A stretch of DNA of 64,000 bases, taken from the NCBI GenBank assembly GCA_963798435.1, contig CAWCTF010000004.1:62001-126000 (forward strand), read 5' to 3'. The notes under the pieces were generated by a model. It searched no databases and was not told where the DNA came from. It saw only the letters and a program-made list of their open reading frames with translations. Of this stretch, positions 27,820 to 37,073 are shown piece by piece. Both the position numbers and the translations under genes were made by a program. Origin of the DNA: JALHST01 sp963798435. GTDB lineage: Bacteria; Bacteroidota; Bacteroidia; Flavobacteriales; Flavobacteriaceae. Numbering within the stretch: position 1 is the first letter of the stretch; every line of letters begins with the position of its first letter.

Positions 27820-30800
27820 ATGAGCAAAGTAAAAAAGAACGCCGATAAGGAATTCAAATTATCGTCTTGGGCCATAGACAATGCCTCGGTAATTTATGTG
27901 ATGATCGCCATCTTTTTGTGGATCGGTTTTTCCTCCTATATGGCCATGCCAAGGGAGGATTTTCCCGAAATTATAGAAACCAAGATCTATGTAAGCACCC
28001 CGTATCCCGGAAATACGGCGGAAGACATCGAACGCTTGATTACCGATCCCTTGGAAGACCGATTGAAAAATATTAGTAATGTGGTTGAAATTACCTCTAC
28101 TTCACAAGAGGATTATGCAATCATTACGGTCGAATTCGATGAGGAAATCTCCGTAGAAGCCGCCAAGCAGAAAGTGAAGGATGAAGTGGATAGCGAGAAG
28201 GCAAGTGAAGACTGGCCCACCTTTAATGGGGCCAAGGTCGAACCCAATGTGTTCGACCTCAACTTTTCGGAAGAAGTACCTATAATGAACATCAATTTCA
28301 CAGGGGACTATCCTGTTGAGAAATTGAAGGAATATGCCGAATATCTTCAGGATGAGATCGAGGACCTCCCCGAAATTAAAAAAGCGGATATCCGCGGGGC
28401 ACAGGAGAAAGAGGTCGAGATCGCCGTGGATGTCTATAAGATGATGGCGGCCAAGGTCAGCTTTCAGGATATTCTCAATGCCGTCAATAATGGCAACATG
28501 ACCATGTCGGCCGGAAACCTAAAAACGAGTGGTCAACGTCGTACCATTCGCATCCTTGGTGAAATCGAAAATCCACAAGAATTAAACAATTTTGTGGTAA
28601 AATCAGAAAATGGCGCCGTATATCTAAAGGATATCGCCGAAGTGCGGTTCAAGGCCAAAGACAAGACGACCTATGCGCGCGAATTCGGTAGCAACGTTGT
28701 CATGCTCGATGTCAAAAAACGCGCCGGACGGAACGCCATTTCCGCAGCAGATCAGATCAAGGACATCGTGAAGGAAAATCAGAAGAATTACTTTCCTCCA
28801 GATTTACACATTTCCATTGCCAACGATTCGTCGAGTCGCACCTTGAATCAGGTAGATGATCTTGTTAACAATATCATTTTTGGAATCATTTTGGTAGTTA
28901 CGGTACTTATGTTTTTCTTGGGATTCCGAAATGCCCTTTTCGTGGGCTTTGCCATTCCGATGTCAATGTTCATGTCTTTTATGATTTTATCCTGGTTAGG
29001 CTATACCTTGAATACCATGATCCTATTCGGGATGATCATGGGGCTCGGCATGCTTGTAGACAATGGTATTGTGGTGGTCGAAAATGTGTATCGTTTAATG
29101 GATGAAGGGATGTCACGGGTTGAGGCCGCCAAAAAAGGCATTGGGGAAATAGCCTGGCCGATCATTATCTCGACAGCGACCACTGTAGCGGCTTTTGTGC
29201 CGCTTGGCCTTTGGCCAGGGATCTTTGGGCAATTTATGATCTATTTCCCTATCACCTTGTCGGTGGTGCTGGGATCGTCATTATTTGTTGCCATTTTTAT
29301 GAATTCGATGTTGGTATCCCAGTTTATGGATACCAGTGAAAAAGAACTCACGGTTAAACAATTAATACGTCTTAGTGTCATTTTAGGGGGACTTGGTCTT
29401 TTGATCTTGTTTTTCGGTGGAGCAATGCGTGGCCTAGGGACCGTGCTGCTCGTGACGGCAATCATGTTCTGGGTCTATAAATACGTTATAAAGAATGCCG
29501 CCCTGAAATTTCAAAAGAACACCATGTCGAATTTCGAGAATTGGTACGAAAGAAGGTTGAAGCATGCCCTCAATGGTAAAAACGTCTATTGGTATTTTGG
29601 CTTTACGGCCTTCTTATTGATCGGGGTATTCATCCTCTTCGGAATGTCGGTAGGAAGCGGTCGTACGAAAATCGAGTTTTTTCCTGATAATAAGCCCAAT
29701 GAAATCTATGTGTATGTCGAGTATCCTGAAGGTACCGATATCGAAAAGACCAACACCATAACAAAGGAAATCGAAAAGCGGGTGTATGAAGTCCTTGACG
29801 ATCCCAAATACAAAGCGGGTGGGAAAAATTTTATGGTAACTTCAGCGGTTTCCCAAGTTGGGGAAGGTGCGGGAAATCCATTCACCGATGGAGGCTCTTC
29901 TGCAGAAATGCCCCATAGAGGGAAGTTGACGGTAAATTTCAGTGAATACAAATTTAGAAACGGCCTAAATACCGAGGATATTCGCGCCAGCGTGCAAGAA
30001 GCACTCAGTGGTATCTACCCAGGGGTGGCTATTTCGGTAGAAAAAGACGCAAATGGCCCTCCGGCCGGTTATCCGATCAATATCGAATTGGAGGGAAAGG
30101 ATTATGATGAACTGATCAACACCGCCGAGGACATCCGGAATTTTGTCAATACCAAAAACATAGCAGGTATCGAGGAATTAAAGATTGATGTGAATAAGGG
30201 AAAACCCTCCATGCAGGTTGCCGTTGATCGTAAAAAGGCCGGTGAATTGGGTGTAAGCGTGGGGCAAGTAGGCAGTCAATTGCGCAGGTCATTGTTCGGG
30301 GAAAAGGCAGGCGTATATAAGAAAGATGGCGACGATTATGATATCAATGTACGATTTAATGAAGATTTGAGGTATAACAAAAGTGCCTTGTTCAATCAAA
30401 ACATCATCTTTAGGGATCAGGCTTCCGGCCAAATCAAGGAAATCCCGGTCTCGGCCGTGGCCAGCGAGCGGAATACCTCAGCCTTTAGTTCTATTAAACA
30501 CCGTGACGGCAAACGTGTGGTTACCGTCTATTCGGGACTTAAACCCGGCTTTACCGATGCCGCGGCCATCGTTACCGAGATACAAAAGGAAATGCAAGAG
30601 TTCAAGGGGCTTCCAACCGATATTAAAATCGACTATACCGGGCAGATCGAAGAACAAAACAAACAAATGTTGTTCTTGGTAGGCGCTTTTTTCTCAGGTC
30701 TCGGACTCATCATGTTGATATTGATCTTTCAATTTGGGGGAATCTCAAAACCTTTGATTATCATGATCGCCATTTTCTTGAGTTTTATTGGTGTGTTTGG

Positions 30801-31317
30801 AGGTCTCATGCTTACTGGGTGGTCATTCGTAATTATGATGACTATGATGGGAATCATTTCATTGGCGGGCATCGTGGTCAACAATGGGGTGGTATTATTA
30901 GACTACACCCAAATTCTAATAGATCGTAAAAAAGTCAAATTGGGAATGGAAGACAGTGACCTATTGACCTTGAAACAGGCTACCGAAGCCATCATTCGAG
31001 GAGGCAAGGCGCGATTAAGGCCCGTACTTCTAACGGCCATCACCACCGTGCTGGGACTAATACCGTTGGCCATTGGTCTAAATATAGATTTCTTTTCACT
31101 TTTCAGTGAATTCGACCCCAAGATCTATGTAGGGGGGGACAATGTAATCTTCTGGGGCCCGTTGGCCTGGACCGTTATTTTCGGGCTGATCGTGGCTACT
31201 TTCTTGACCCTTATTATCGTCCCGGTCTTGTTCAATATCACCTATCGCATAAAAATCGCCATTAAAGGCACCAGAAATAAAGCCAAGGAAGACCTCTCGT
31301 TGGAAAAAGCAGCATAA
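27820..31317 (+). CDS. RND multidrug-type efflux permease (HAE1/AcrB family)
   Basis: 1165-residue inner-membrane proton-driven exporter. The first transmembrane helix is near residues 20-38; the double porter domain and central helices (GMIMGLGMLVDNGIVVVENV, the conserved motif of TM4) are clear. An insertion with two extra hydrophobic segments (ILGGLGLLILFFGG and LLVTAIMFWVYKYV) lies in the mid loop, which makes it about 120 residues longer than E. coli AcrB; several Bacteroidetes relatives share this. The second half has GIISLAGIVVNNGVVLLDY. Last gene of the TetR operon, followed by a terminator. Substrate unknown. Confidence 0.93.
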   Translation: MSKVKKNADKEFKLSSWAIDNASVIYVMIAIFLWIGFSSYMAMPREDFPEIIETKIYVSTPYPGNTAEDIERLITDPLEDRLKNISNVVEITSTSQEDYAIITVEFDEEISVEAAKQKVKDEVDSEKASEDWPTFNGAKVEPNVFDLNFSEEVPIMNINFTGDYPVEKLKEYAEYLQDEIEDLPEIKKADIRGAQEKEVEIAVDVYKMMAAKVSFQDILNAVNNGNMTMSAGNLKTSGQRRTIRILGEIENPQELNNFVVKSENGAVYLKDIAEVRFKAKDKTTYAREFGSNVVMLDVKKRAGRNAISAADQIKDIVKENQKNYFPPDLHISIANDSSSRTLNQVDDLVNNIIFGIILVVTVLMFFLGFRNALFVGFAIPMSMFMSFMILSWLGYTLNTMILFGMIMGLGMLVDNGIVVVENVYRLMDEGMSRVEAAKKGIGEIAWPIIISTATTVAAFVPLGLWPGIFGQFMIYFPITLSVVLGSSLFVAIFMNSMLVSQFMDTSEKELTVKQLIRLSVILGGLGLLILFFGGAMRGLGTVLLVTAIMFWVYKYVIKNAALKFQKNTMSNFENWYERRLKHALNGKNVYWYFGFTAFLLIGVFILFGMSVGSGRTKIEFFPDNKPNEIYVYVEYPEGTDIEKTNTITKEIEKRVYEVLDDPKYKAGGKNFMVTSAVSQVGEGAGNPFTDGGSSAEMPHRGKLTVNFSEYKFRNGLNTEDIRASVQEALSGIYPGVAISVEKDANGPPAGYPINIELEGKDYDELINTAEDIRNFVNTKNIAGIEELKIDVNKGKPSMQVAVDRKKAGELGVSVGQVGSQLRRSLFGEKAGVYKKDGDDYDINVRFNEDLRYNKSALFNQNIIFRDQASGQIKEIPVSAVASERNTSAFSSIKHRDGKRVVTVYSGLKPGFTDAAAIVTEIQKEMQEFKGLPTDIKIDYTGQIEEQNKQMLFLVGAFFSGLGLIMLILIFQFGGISKPLIIMIAIFLSFIGVFGGLMLTGWSFVIMMTMMGIISLAGIVVNNGVVLLDYTQILIDRKKVKLGMEDSDLLTLKQATEAIIRGGKARLRPVLLTAITTVLGLIPLAIGLNIDFFSLFSEFDPKIYVGGDNVIFWGPLAWTVIFGLIVATFLTLIIVPVLFNITYRIKIAIKGTRNKAKEDLSLEKAA

Positions 31318-31358
31318 GGACATTTTAGCGTACCCCTTCTTAATAAAATTTCCACAAA

Positions 31359-31387
31359 AAAACCCTGGCAATTCTGCCAGGGTTTTT
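31359..31387. terminator. Bidirectional rho-independent terminator
   Basis: Stem AAAACCCTGGCA / TGCCAGGGTTTT with loop ATTC and runs of A and T on either side. It sits between the RND operon and the convergent MORN-like gene and can serve both. Confidence 0.8.
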
Positions 31388-31406
31388 AGTTTATCAATAA
31401 AGGTGC

Positions 31407-31757
31407 TCAATTGTTTTTGACGACCGATTTCGCATTGTTCTTTTCGACCACGTTTGCAATTTTGTTTTCGTCAAAATCAACTTCTTTTACGATTTTGCCT
31501 TCCCAAAAAAACCATTTACCGGTTTTTTTGCCGAGCGTATATTCGCCCATAGCAATCTTTTGGCCATCCTCATCGTACATTTTCCAGATCCCATCCAATT
31601 TTCCATCGACAAAATACCCCGTCTGGGCCACTTGTCCATTCTCATGAAAATAGGTTCCCTTTATATTGTCTCCTTCCTTTTCGAATTTGGGGGCAACTGA
31701 CTGGGCTGCGAGCGATACGGAAAAAAGAACTGCCAAGGAAAAAATGATTGATTTCAT
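31407..31757 (-). CDS. Secreted MORN-repeat small protein
   Basis: 116 residues with a signal peptide (about 1-19, ending SLAAQ). MORN-type repeats follow (GTYFHENGQVAQTGYFVDGK, LDGIWKMYDEDGQKIAMGEY, GKKTGKWFFWEG). Such YwqK-like proteins are common in flavobacteria and have no assigned biochemical role; the antitoxin label sometimes attached to the family has no support here since no toxin partner is adjacent. Confidence 0.75.
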   Translation of the reverse strand: MKSIIFSLAVLFSVSLAAQSVAPKFEKEGDNIKGTYFHENGQVAQTGYFVDGKLDGIWKMYDEDGQKIAMGEYTLGKKTGKWFFWEGKIVKEVDFDENKIANVVEKNNAKSVVKNN

Positions 31758-31999
31758 AGGATACTTATTTAAGGTTTCTTGCTGGTAACTCGAGGTTTAT
31801 TATCGAATTATCGAAGCATACTTCATAAAATATAACGATCTAAAATTACTATTATTTTACGAAAAATCAACCTTTTGTTTACATTAAATTTACATTGAGT
31901 ATTTAACTAATTGATTTTGTGTGCTTTAATGCTTTTGCATTCATGCTCGCTCCAAGAAAATCTCAATAAAAATCAGACATATTATTCTGCACTTAAATT

Positions 32000-32039
32000 T
32001 ACCTGATACTTCTTAAATACTACCTGATACTTCTTAAAT
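32000..32039 (+). repeat. Tandem 19-base direct repeat in the aspS promoter
   Basis: TACCTGATACTTCTTAAAT occurs at 32000-32018 and 32021-32039, period 21. Only the second copy runs into TTG and so completes a TAnnTTTG box. Confidence 0.8.
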
Positions 32040-32042
32040 TTG
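32035..32042 (+). promoter_or_regulatory. Putative -7 element for aspS
   Basis: TAAATTTG matches TAnnTTTG, 20 bases before the ATG at 32063. It overlaps the second direct-repeat copy. Confidence 0.5.
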
Positions 32043-32062
32043 CCCATTATAAATTGAATAAA

Positions 32063-33815
32063 ATGTTTAGGAGCCATACATGTGGAGAGTTAAGGGAATC
32101 TGACATCAACAAAAAAGTTATCTTATCGGGTTGGGTACAAAAAACCAGGGACAAAGGTTTTGTAGCCTGGGTAGACCTGCGGGACCGATATGGGATTACA
32201 CAACTCGTTTTCGACGAAGACCGTTCCTCTTCAAAACTATTGGAACAGGCAAGAACCTTAGGGCGTGAATTTGTAATACAGATCGAAGGTACCGTAATTG
32301 AAAGGACTTCAAAAAATGCCAATATGCCTACCGGCAACATTGAGGTTTTGGTAACAGAATTGGTCGTTCTTAATAAATCGATAACCCCGCCTTTTACGAT
32401 TGAGAATGATACCGACGGCGGAGAGGACCTTCGTATGAAATTCCGCTACCTGGATATTCGAAGAAATCCGATAAAGAACAATCTCATATTTAGGAGCAGA
32501 GTCACCATGGAAGTTCGCAAATACCTTTCCGAAAAGGGCTTTATAGAGGTCGAAACTCCCTATTTGATAAAATCCACACCAGAAGGAGCCCGCGATTTCG
32601 TTGTACCGAGTCGTATGAACGAAGGGCAGTTTTATGCGCTTCCACAGTCACCGCAGACCTTTAAACAATTACTAATGGTGGGGGGAATGGATAAATATTT
32701 CCAAATCGTTAAATGCTTTCGGGACGAAGATCTCCGGGCCGATCGACAACCAGAGTTCACTCAGATCGATTGTGAGATGGCATTTGTTGAACAAGAAGAC
32801 ATCCTAAACGCCTTCGAAGGTCTAACGAAGCATCTTTTAAAAGAAATTAAGGGGGTCGATATTAAAACGATACCAAGAATGACCTTTGATGATGCTATGA
32901 AGAAATACGGCAACGACAAACCGGACATCCGTTTCGGAATGGAGTTCGGTGAATTAAATACGGTTGCCCAACACAAAGGTTTTGGTGTATTCAACACGGC
33001 TGAACTTGTGGTCGGCATTGCTATCCCTGGAGCGAATTCCCTGAGCAGAAAAGAAATTGACGCCTTAATCGACTGGGTTCGAAGACCACAGGTCGGCGCC
33101 AAGGGCATGGTCTATGTGCGTTGTAATGATGATGGTACGTTCAAATCGTCGGTCGATACGTTTTATGATCAAGACGATCTTGCCACCTGGGCCGAAATCA
33201 CCGGCGCCAAACGGGGCGATTTGATTTGTGTACTGTCGGGAGAAGCCCAAAAAACGAGAACACAATTGAGTATGCTTCGAATGGAAATGGCGCAACGTTT
33301 AGGCTTGCGAAAACCCGATGTCTTTGCGCCCTTATGGGTATTAGACTTCCCGTTACTTGAACTCGATGAGGAAACAGGCAGATATCATGCGATGCACCAC
33401 CCTTTTACCTCGCCGAAGCCCGGGCAAATTCAATTATTGGAGACCGACCCAGCTGCCGTACGGGCAAATGCGTACGATTTGGTATTAAACGGCAACGAAA
33501 TCGGTGGGGGATTCGATCCGTATTCACGATAAGGAAGTGCAAAGTACGATGTTCAAACATCTAGGTTTTACCCCTGAGGAGGCCAAAGCGCAATTCGGCT
33601 TTCTAATGGAAGCCTTCCAATATGGCGCACCACCCCATGGTGGCATTGCTTTCGGTCTTGACAGATTGGTTGCCATCCTCGGGGGCCAGGAGACCATTCG
33701 AGACTTTATTGCCTTCCCCAAGAACAATAGCGGACGCGATGTAATGATCGATGCCCCTGCTCCTATTGACACCGAACAATTAAAAGAATTACATTTGAAA
33801 TTAAACATAAAATAA
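32063..33815 (+). CDS. aspS: Aspartyl-tRNA synthetase, frameshifted as sequenced
   Basis: Class II synthetase charging tRNA-Asp. N-terminal OB-fold anticodon domain (HTCGELRESDINKKVILSGW), then class II motifs 2 and 3 (KCFRDEDLRADRQPEFTQID; the HGGIAFGLDRLVAIL end) and a bacterial GAD insert between them. The frame breaks at 33512-33513: the first part ends at 33532 after GGGFDPYSR, while HDKEVQSTMFKHLGFT to the end is in the next frame. Removing one T of the TT restores GGGSIRIHDKEVQS and a 583-residue protein of normal length. As the gene is essential and I see no second copy here, a sequence error is the likeliest cause. Start at ATG 32063 rather than the TTG three codons upstream. Confidence 0.93.
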
Positions 33816-33821
33816 TACTTT

Positions 33822-33848
33822 AAAATCCCGATTCATTCGGGATTTTTT
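33822..33848 (+). terminator. Rho-independent terminator after aspS
   Basis: Stem AAAATCCCGA / TCGGGATTTT, 5-base loop TTCAT, then a T-run. It lies 6 bases after the aspS stop and just before the ClC gene start. Confidence 0.8.
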
Positions 33849-33856
33849 GAATCCCC

Positions 33857-35650
33857 ATGGCAGCATTAAAAAAATCTTGGCGAATAAAATTCCTGGTCTG
33901 GCGGGCCAAGCATATTTCTGAACGACAGTTTGTTTATCTTTTAAGCGTCCTTGTCGGATTTACTTCAGGGGTGGGTGCCGTAATCCTTAAGAATCTAACG
34001 CATTTTTACCAACATATCCTTGAGGGCAATTTGGTGCGCTACTACCACCATGCCTTTTATTTCGTGTTCCCTATTATTGGTTTTGCCCTAGTGTATCTTG
34101 TTATGAAATATATCATACACCATAAAGTGAACCATGGCATTCCCTCGACCCTCTATGCAATTGCCAAACATAAGGGCATTATGCGTAAATATCAAATGTT
34201 CGGTTCTATAATGACCGCGCCCCTTACGGTCGGTTTTGGAGGCTCGGTAGGTCTTGAAGGACCTACGGTTGCCACGGGGGCCGCTATTAGCTCGAATATT
34301 TCCAGATTGTTTCATATGAACCAGGCCAACCGAAATTTGCTGATCGGTTGTGCGGCGGCCGGGGCACTGTCCTCAATTTTCAAGGCCCCCATAGCCGCCA
34401 TTATATTCGCAATTGAAGTGCTAAGCCTCGATTTGACCATTGCCTCGATGCTCCCCTTATTATTGGCTTCCTTATCGGCTATTATGACCTCCTATTTTTT
34501 CTTCGGTTCTGATGTACTTCTCCCCTTTAAAGCGGTAGATACCTTCAAAATCGATCATGTACCGTTTTTCGCCATCCTGGGTCTCGTATCAGGGCTTACG
34601 TCTATCTACTTCACGGAAGCCTATGAGCGAATACAAAAGATCTTTGACGGGATCGGCTCCCCTATAAAACGAGTGCTTTTTGGGGGCATTGCAATTGGTA
34701 TCCTAGTGTATTTGGTACCTCCCCTCTACGGCGAGGGCTTTGACGTTATCAATAATCTAATCCAAGGACATCCGGAAGTTGTGCTGAAAAACAACGTATT
34801 TAATCTTGATGTGAACAATATTTGGATGGTTATCGGCTTACTTGCAGGATTGGTATTCTTCAAAATAATCGCTAGCGCCCTTACTTTTGGGGCAGGGGGC
34901 GTTGGGGGCATTTTTGCCCCAACCTTATTTATGGGCAGTATTATGGGAAATTGCCTTGCAAAATTCATCAATAATATCGGACTATTTAAAAACCAGATAT
35001 CCGAGAGCAATTTTACCTTGGTGGGAATGGCAGGCCTCATGGCAGGTGTACTTCACGCTCCCTTGACCGCCATATTTCTTATCGCGGAAGTTACCGGGGG
35101 ATACGAATTGTTTATTCCACTTATGATTACCGCGGCAATTTCCTTTTCGATAACCAAATTTGTCCATCCACATTCTGTCTATAATATGGAATTGGGAAGA
35201 AAGGGCGAACTTATCACACATGATAAAGACCACGCGGTTTTGACTTTAATGGAAATGGAAAAAGTTATCGAGAATAATTTTATCAGTCTCTATCCCGAAA
35301 TGAACCTTGGCGACATCGTGCATTTGGCCGTGATAAAATCAAATAGGAATATTTTTCCGGTAGTCGATAAGAAGAAAGGTACCTTGTTGGGTGTCATCTT
35401 ATTAGATGACATTCGCCCCATAATGTTCGATCAAACGATGTATGCCGAAATATTTGTGCAGGACGTCATGCAAACACCGCCAGAAATCATCAATATGGAC
35501 ATAGACAAAATGACCGATATCATGAAGAAATTTCAAGATAGTGGGGCCTGGAACCTGCCTGTAATAAAAAAAGGCAAATATTTTGGGTTCGTTTCCAAAT
35601 CAAAATTATTGACTGCCTATCGCCGAGAATTGATCAACTTAACAAAGTAA
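33857..35650 (+). CDS. ClC-family chloride/proton exchanger with C-terminal CBS pair
   Basis: 597-residue inner-membrane anion transporter. The selectivity motif GGSVGLEGPT keeps the gating glutamate (E134), which marks exchangers rather than channels, and GGIFAPTLF matches the GxFxP motif. From about residue 460 two CBS domains follow (MNLGDIVHLAVIKSNRNIFP; VQDVMQTPPEIINMDIDKMT), which may bind adenine nucleotides. It has a tight leader of 8 bases after the aspS terminator, so it may depend partly on read-through. Confidence 0.92.
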   Translation: MAALKKSWRIKFLVWRAKHISERQFVYLLSVLVGFTSGVGAVILKNLTHFYQHILEGNLVRYYHHAFYFVFPIIGFALVYLVMKYIIHHKVNHGIPSTLYAIAKHKGIMRKYQMFGSIMTAPLTVGFGGSVGLEGPTVATGAAISSNISRLFHMNQANRNLLIGCAAAGALSSIFKAPIAAIIFAIEVLSLDLTIASMLPLLLASLSAIMTSYFFFGSDVLLPFKAVDTFKIDHVPFFAILGLVSGLTSIYFTEAYERIQKIFDGIGSPIKRVLFGGIAIGILVYLVPPLYGEGFDVINNLIQGHPEVVLKNNVFNLDVNNIWMVIGLLAGLVFFKIIASALTFGAGGVGGIFAPTLFMGSIMGNCLAKFINNIGLFKNQISESNFTLVGMAGLMAGVLHAPLTAIFLIAEVTGGYELFIPLMITAAISFSITKFVHPHSVYNMELGRKGELITHDKDHAVLTLMEMEKVIENNFISLYPEMNLGDIVHLAVIKSNRNIFPVVDKKKGTLLGVILLDDIRPIMFDQTMYAEIFVQDVMQTPPEIINMDIDKMTDIMKKFQDSGAWNLPVIKKGKYFGFVSKSKLLTAYRRELINLTK

Positions 35651-35814
35651 AATATTCCTTGTCGAATTATTGATCTTGGAAAAGCTTAATAACGTAATAC
35701 GAATTTCCATGCACAAATGATTTCAGGCGTTCGAACGTCGAAGCATATCCTGCCCAATTACCCTTCATACATTTCCAAATACTAACTTTTACGTTTTTTA
35801 TGCAATCTTTTATC

Positions 35815-35822
35815 TAATTTTG
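35815..35822 (+). promoter_or_regulatory. Putative -7 element upstream of a small membrane protein gene
   Basis: TAATTTTG matches TAnnTTTG, about 95 bases before the ATG at 35917, implying a long leader. Confidence 0.35.
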
Positions 35823-35916
35823 ATTTCAGGAAATCACACATCCTTGCTATTTACAGTACACCCGTCATTCAAACTGGGAATAACCTTGATGCACTACACT
35901 ATATACTAGCCGATTG

Positions 35917-36174
35917 ATGAAATACATAATACTCATAATCGTTCTGGCCTCTTTTTCAGCCATCATTTATGGCTTCACAATTCAGGAGGCACATCTTGCA
36001 ACAGCCAACAAGTATATCGGTTTTGGGACTGTTGGACTTTTTCTTTTGGCGATGCCGCTATTTCTGTATAAGGCCAGCAAAGGCAAAAACGTAAAGGATT
36101 ATATGCTCACCGAGGAAAATATAAAAAAAATGCAGGCCAAGGAAGACAAAAAGCCTGATAGTCAAGAATCTTGA
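35917..36174 (+). CDS. Small two-helix membrane protein
   Basis: 85 residues, not recognised as a named family. Two hydrophobic segments (ILIIVLASFSAIIYGF and YIGFGTVGLFLLAMPLFLY) are followed by a lysine-rich cytoplasmic tail (KGKNVKDYMLTEENIKKMQA). I took the ATG at 35917 rather than the TTG codon just before it. The gene lies between the ClC exchanger and the cold-shock gene with gaps on both sides. Confidence 0.7.
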   Translation: MKYIILIIVLASFSAIIYGFTIQEAHLATANKYIGFGTVGLFLLAMPLFLYKASKGKNVKDYMLTEENIKKMQAKEDKKPDSQES

Positions 36175-36264
36175 AAAGTTTTTAGCCGTATTTTAATGTG
36201 ATTTCAGACAAAAAACTATAAATTAGTAATGCGCATTTTTACCACACTATTAATTTTAACTGGA

Positions 36265-36459
36265 ATGACTGGAACTGTAAAATTTTTCAATGAATCTAAA
36301 GGATATGGGTTCATTACTAACAACACCACCAAAAAGGACATTTTTGTGCATGCCACAGCCCTTAACGGAACCGATCTCAAAGAAGGAGACAAAGTAGAGT
36401 ACGAAGAAGAAGAAGGAAAAAAAGGAAAAGTTGCTGCCAAAGTGCACGTAATCGGCTAG
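36265..36459 (+). CDS. Cold-shock domain protein
   Basis: 64-residue CspA-like nucleic-acid chaperone. RNP1 (KGYGFI) and RNP2 (IFVHATA) are intact. The family always starts at MTGTVKFF, so the ATG at 36265 is the start and the 12-codon upstream extension is rejected. A strong terminator follows. The AT-rich upstream stretch may act as a structured cold-responsive leader, but no specific element is recognisable. Confidence 0.93.
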   Translation: MTGTVKFFNESKGYGFITNNTTKKDIFVHATALNGTDLKEGDKVEYEEEEGKKGKVAAKVHVIG

Positions 36460-36488
36460 ACTTCGTTTAATTTTCAAAAATTGCAAGG

Positions 36489-36516
36489 ACCTCCAACGTA
36501 TATTGGAGGTTTTTTT
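36489..36516 (+). terminator. Rho-independent terminator after the cold-shock gene
   Basis: Stem ACCTCCAA / TTGGAGGT with a 6-base loop, followed by a T-run. Confidence 0.8.
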
Positions 36517-36549
36517 GATCCAAAAATTAAGGGGTCGGGTTCGTGGGAT

Positions 36550-36999
36550 TTAATTTAGGTTCCTCTTCTGTATAAAGAACTTTTTAAGCAATATCGAAGC
36601 TTCGGTTTCCAAAACACCTCCTACCAATACTGTTTTTGGGTGTAGTTTTGTTCCCAGCACCCCACATCCTCTCTCAGGGTCTTTGGCAGCATAGACCACT
36701 TTGGAAATCTGACTCCAATACAATGCCCCTGCACACATTTGACAGGGTTCCAAGGTGACATAAAGGGTGCAATTCTGAAGATATTTACCCCCCAGGAAAT
36801 TGGCTGCCGCAGTAATGGCCTGCATTTCGGCATGGGCCGTCACATCGTTCAATTGTTCGGTAAGATTATGCGCCCGGGCTATGATGCGGTCTTGAACTAC
36901 AATAATGGCCCCTATAGGGACTTCGCCTTTCTCGAAGGCTTCCTGTGCCTCGATCAAGGCCTTTTTCATAAAGTACGTATCATCAAAAGGTAGCACCAT
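36550..36999 (-). CDS. tadA: tRNA-specific adenosine deaminase (TadA-like)
   Basis: 149-residue zinc deaminase that converts A34 of tRNA-Arg to inosine. The zinc and proton-shuttle motifs HAE (TAHAEMQAI) and PCxxC (EPCQMCAGAL) are present. The ATG at 36999 is preferred; the ORF can be extended 14 codons but that overlaps the dxs promoter region. Divergent from dxs. Guanine-deaminase paralogues look similar, but the length and the family-typical start favour TadA. Confidence 0.85.
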   Translation of the reverse strand: MVLPFDDTYFMKKALIEAQEAFEKGEVPIGAIIVVQDRIIARAHNLTEQLNDVTAHAEMQAITAAANFLGGKYLQNCTLYVTLEPCQMCAGALYWSQISKVVYAAKDPERGCGVLGTKLHPKTVLVGGVLETEASILLKKFFIQKRNLN

Positions 37000-37056
37000 A
37001 AGGCCAAAAATACAATTTAGGCGAATATTCCAAACGCTCAAGGTCTGAATTTAATG

Positions 37057-37064
37057 TATTTTTG
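37057..37064 (+). promoter_or_regulatory. TAnnTTTG element just upstream of dxs
   Basis: TATTTTTG ends 9 bases before the ATG at 37074; the expected transcript would have a leader of a few bases only. Confidence 0.35.
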
Positions 37065-37073
37065 TGCCTGAAC

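Larger units (their letters stand above)
31758..32062. other. Divergent intergenic region upstream of aspS
   Basis: 305 bases, AT-rich, without a credible ORF. It holds the tandem 19-base repeat at 32000-32039 and the TAnnTTTG box at 32035-32042. I found no clear promoter for the leftward MORN gene. Confidence 0.6.

Noticed and set aside
31407..31757. Antitoxin of a toxin-antitoxin pair (YwqK label)
   Set aside because: The protein is secreted (signal peptide) and has no partner gene; it is a MORN-repeat protein.
32000..32039. CRISPR-like repeat
   Set aside because: Only two copies with a 2-base spacer; no array, leader or cas gene.
15043..33513. Programmed +1 frameshifting as the cause of the split genes
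   Set aside because: The three sites share no slippery heptamer, rare codon or stop context; a single surplus base explains each more simply.
33504..33815. Separate small gene after aspS
   Set aside because: It is the frame-shifted C-terminal end of AspRS, with class II motif 3 (GGIAFGLDRL) and no own function.
35725..35745. tRNA remnant suggested by GTTCGAA
   Set aside because: The flanking bases cannot form acceptor, D or anticodon stems; it is just a short palindrome.
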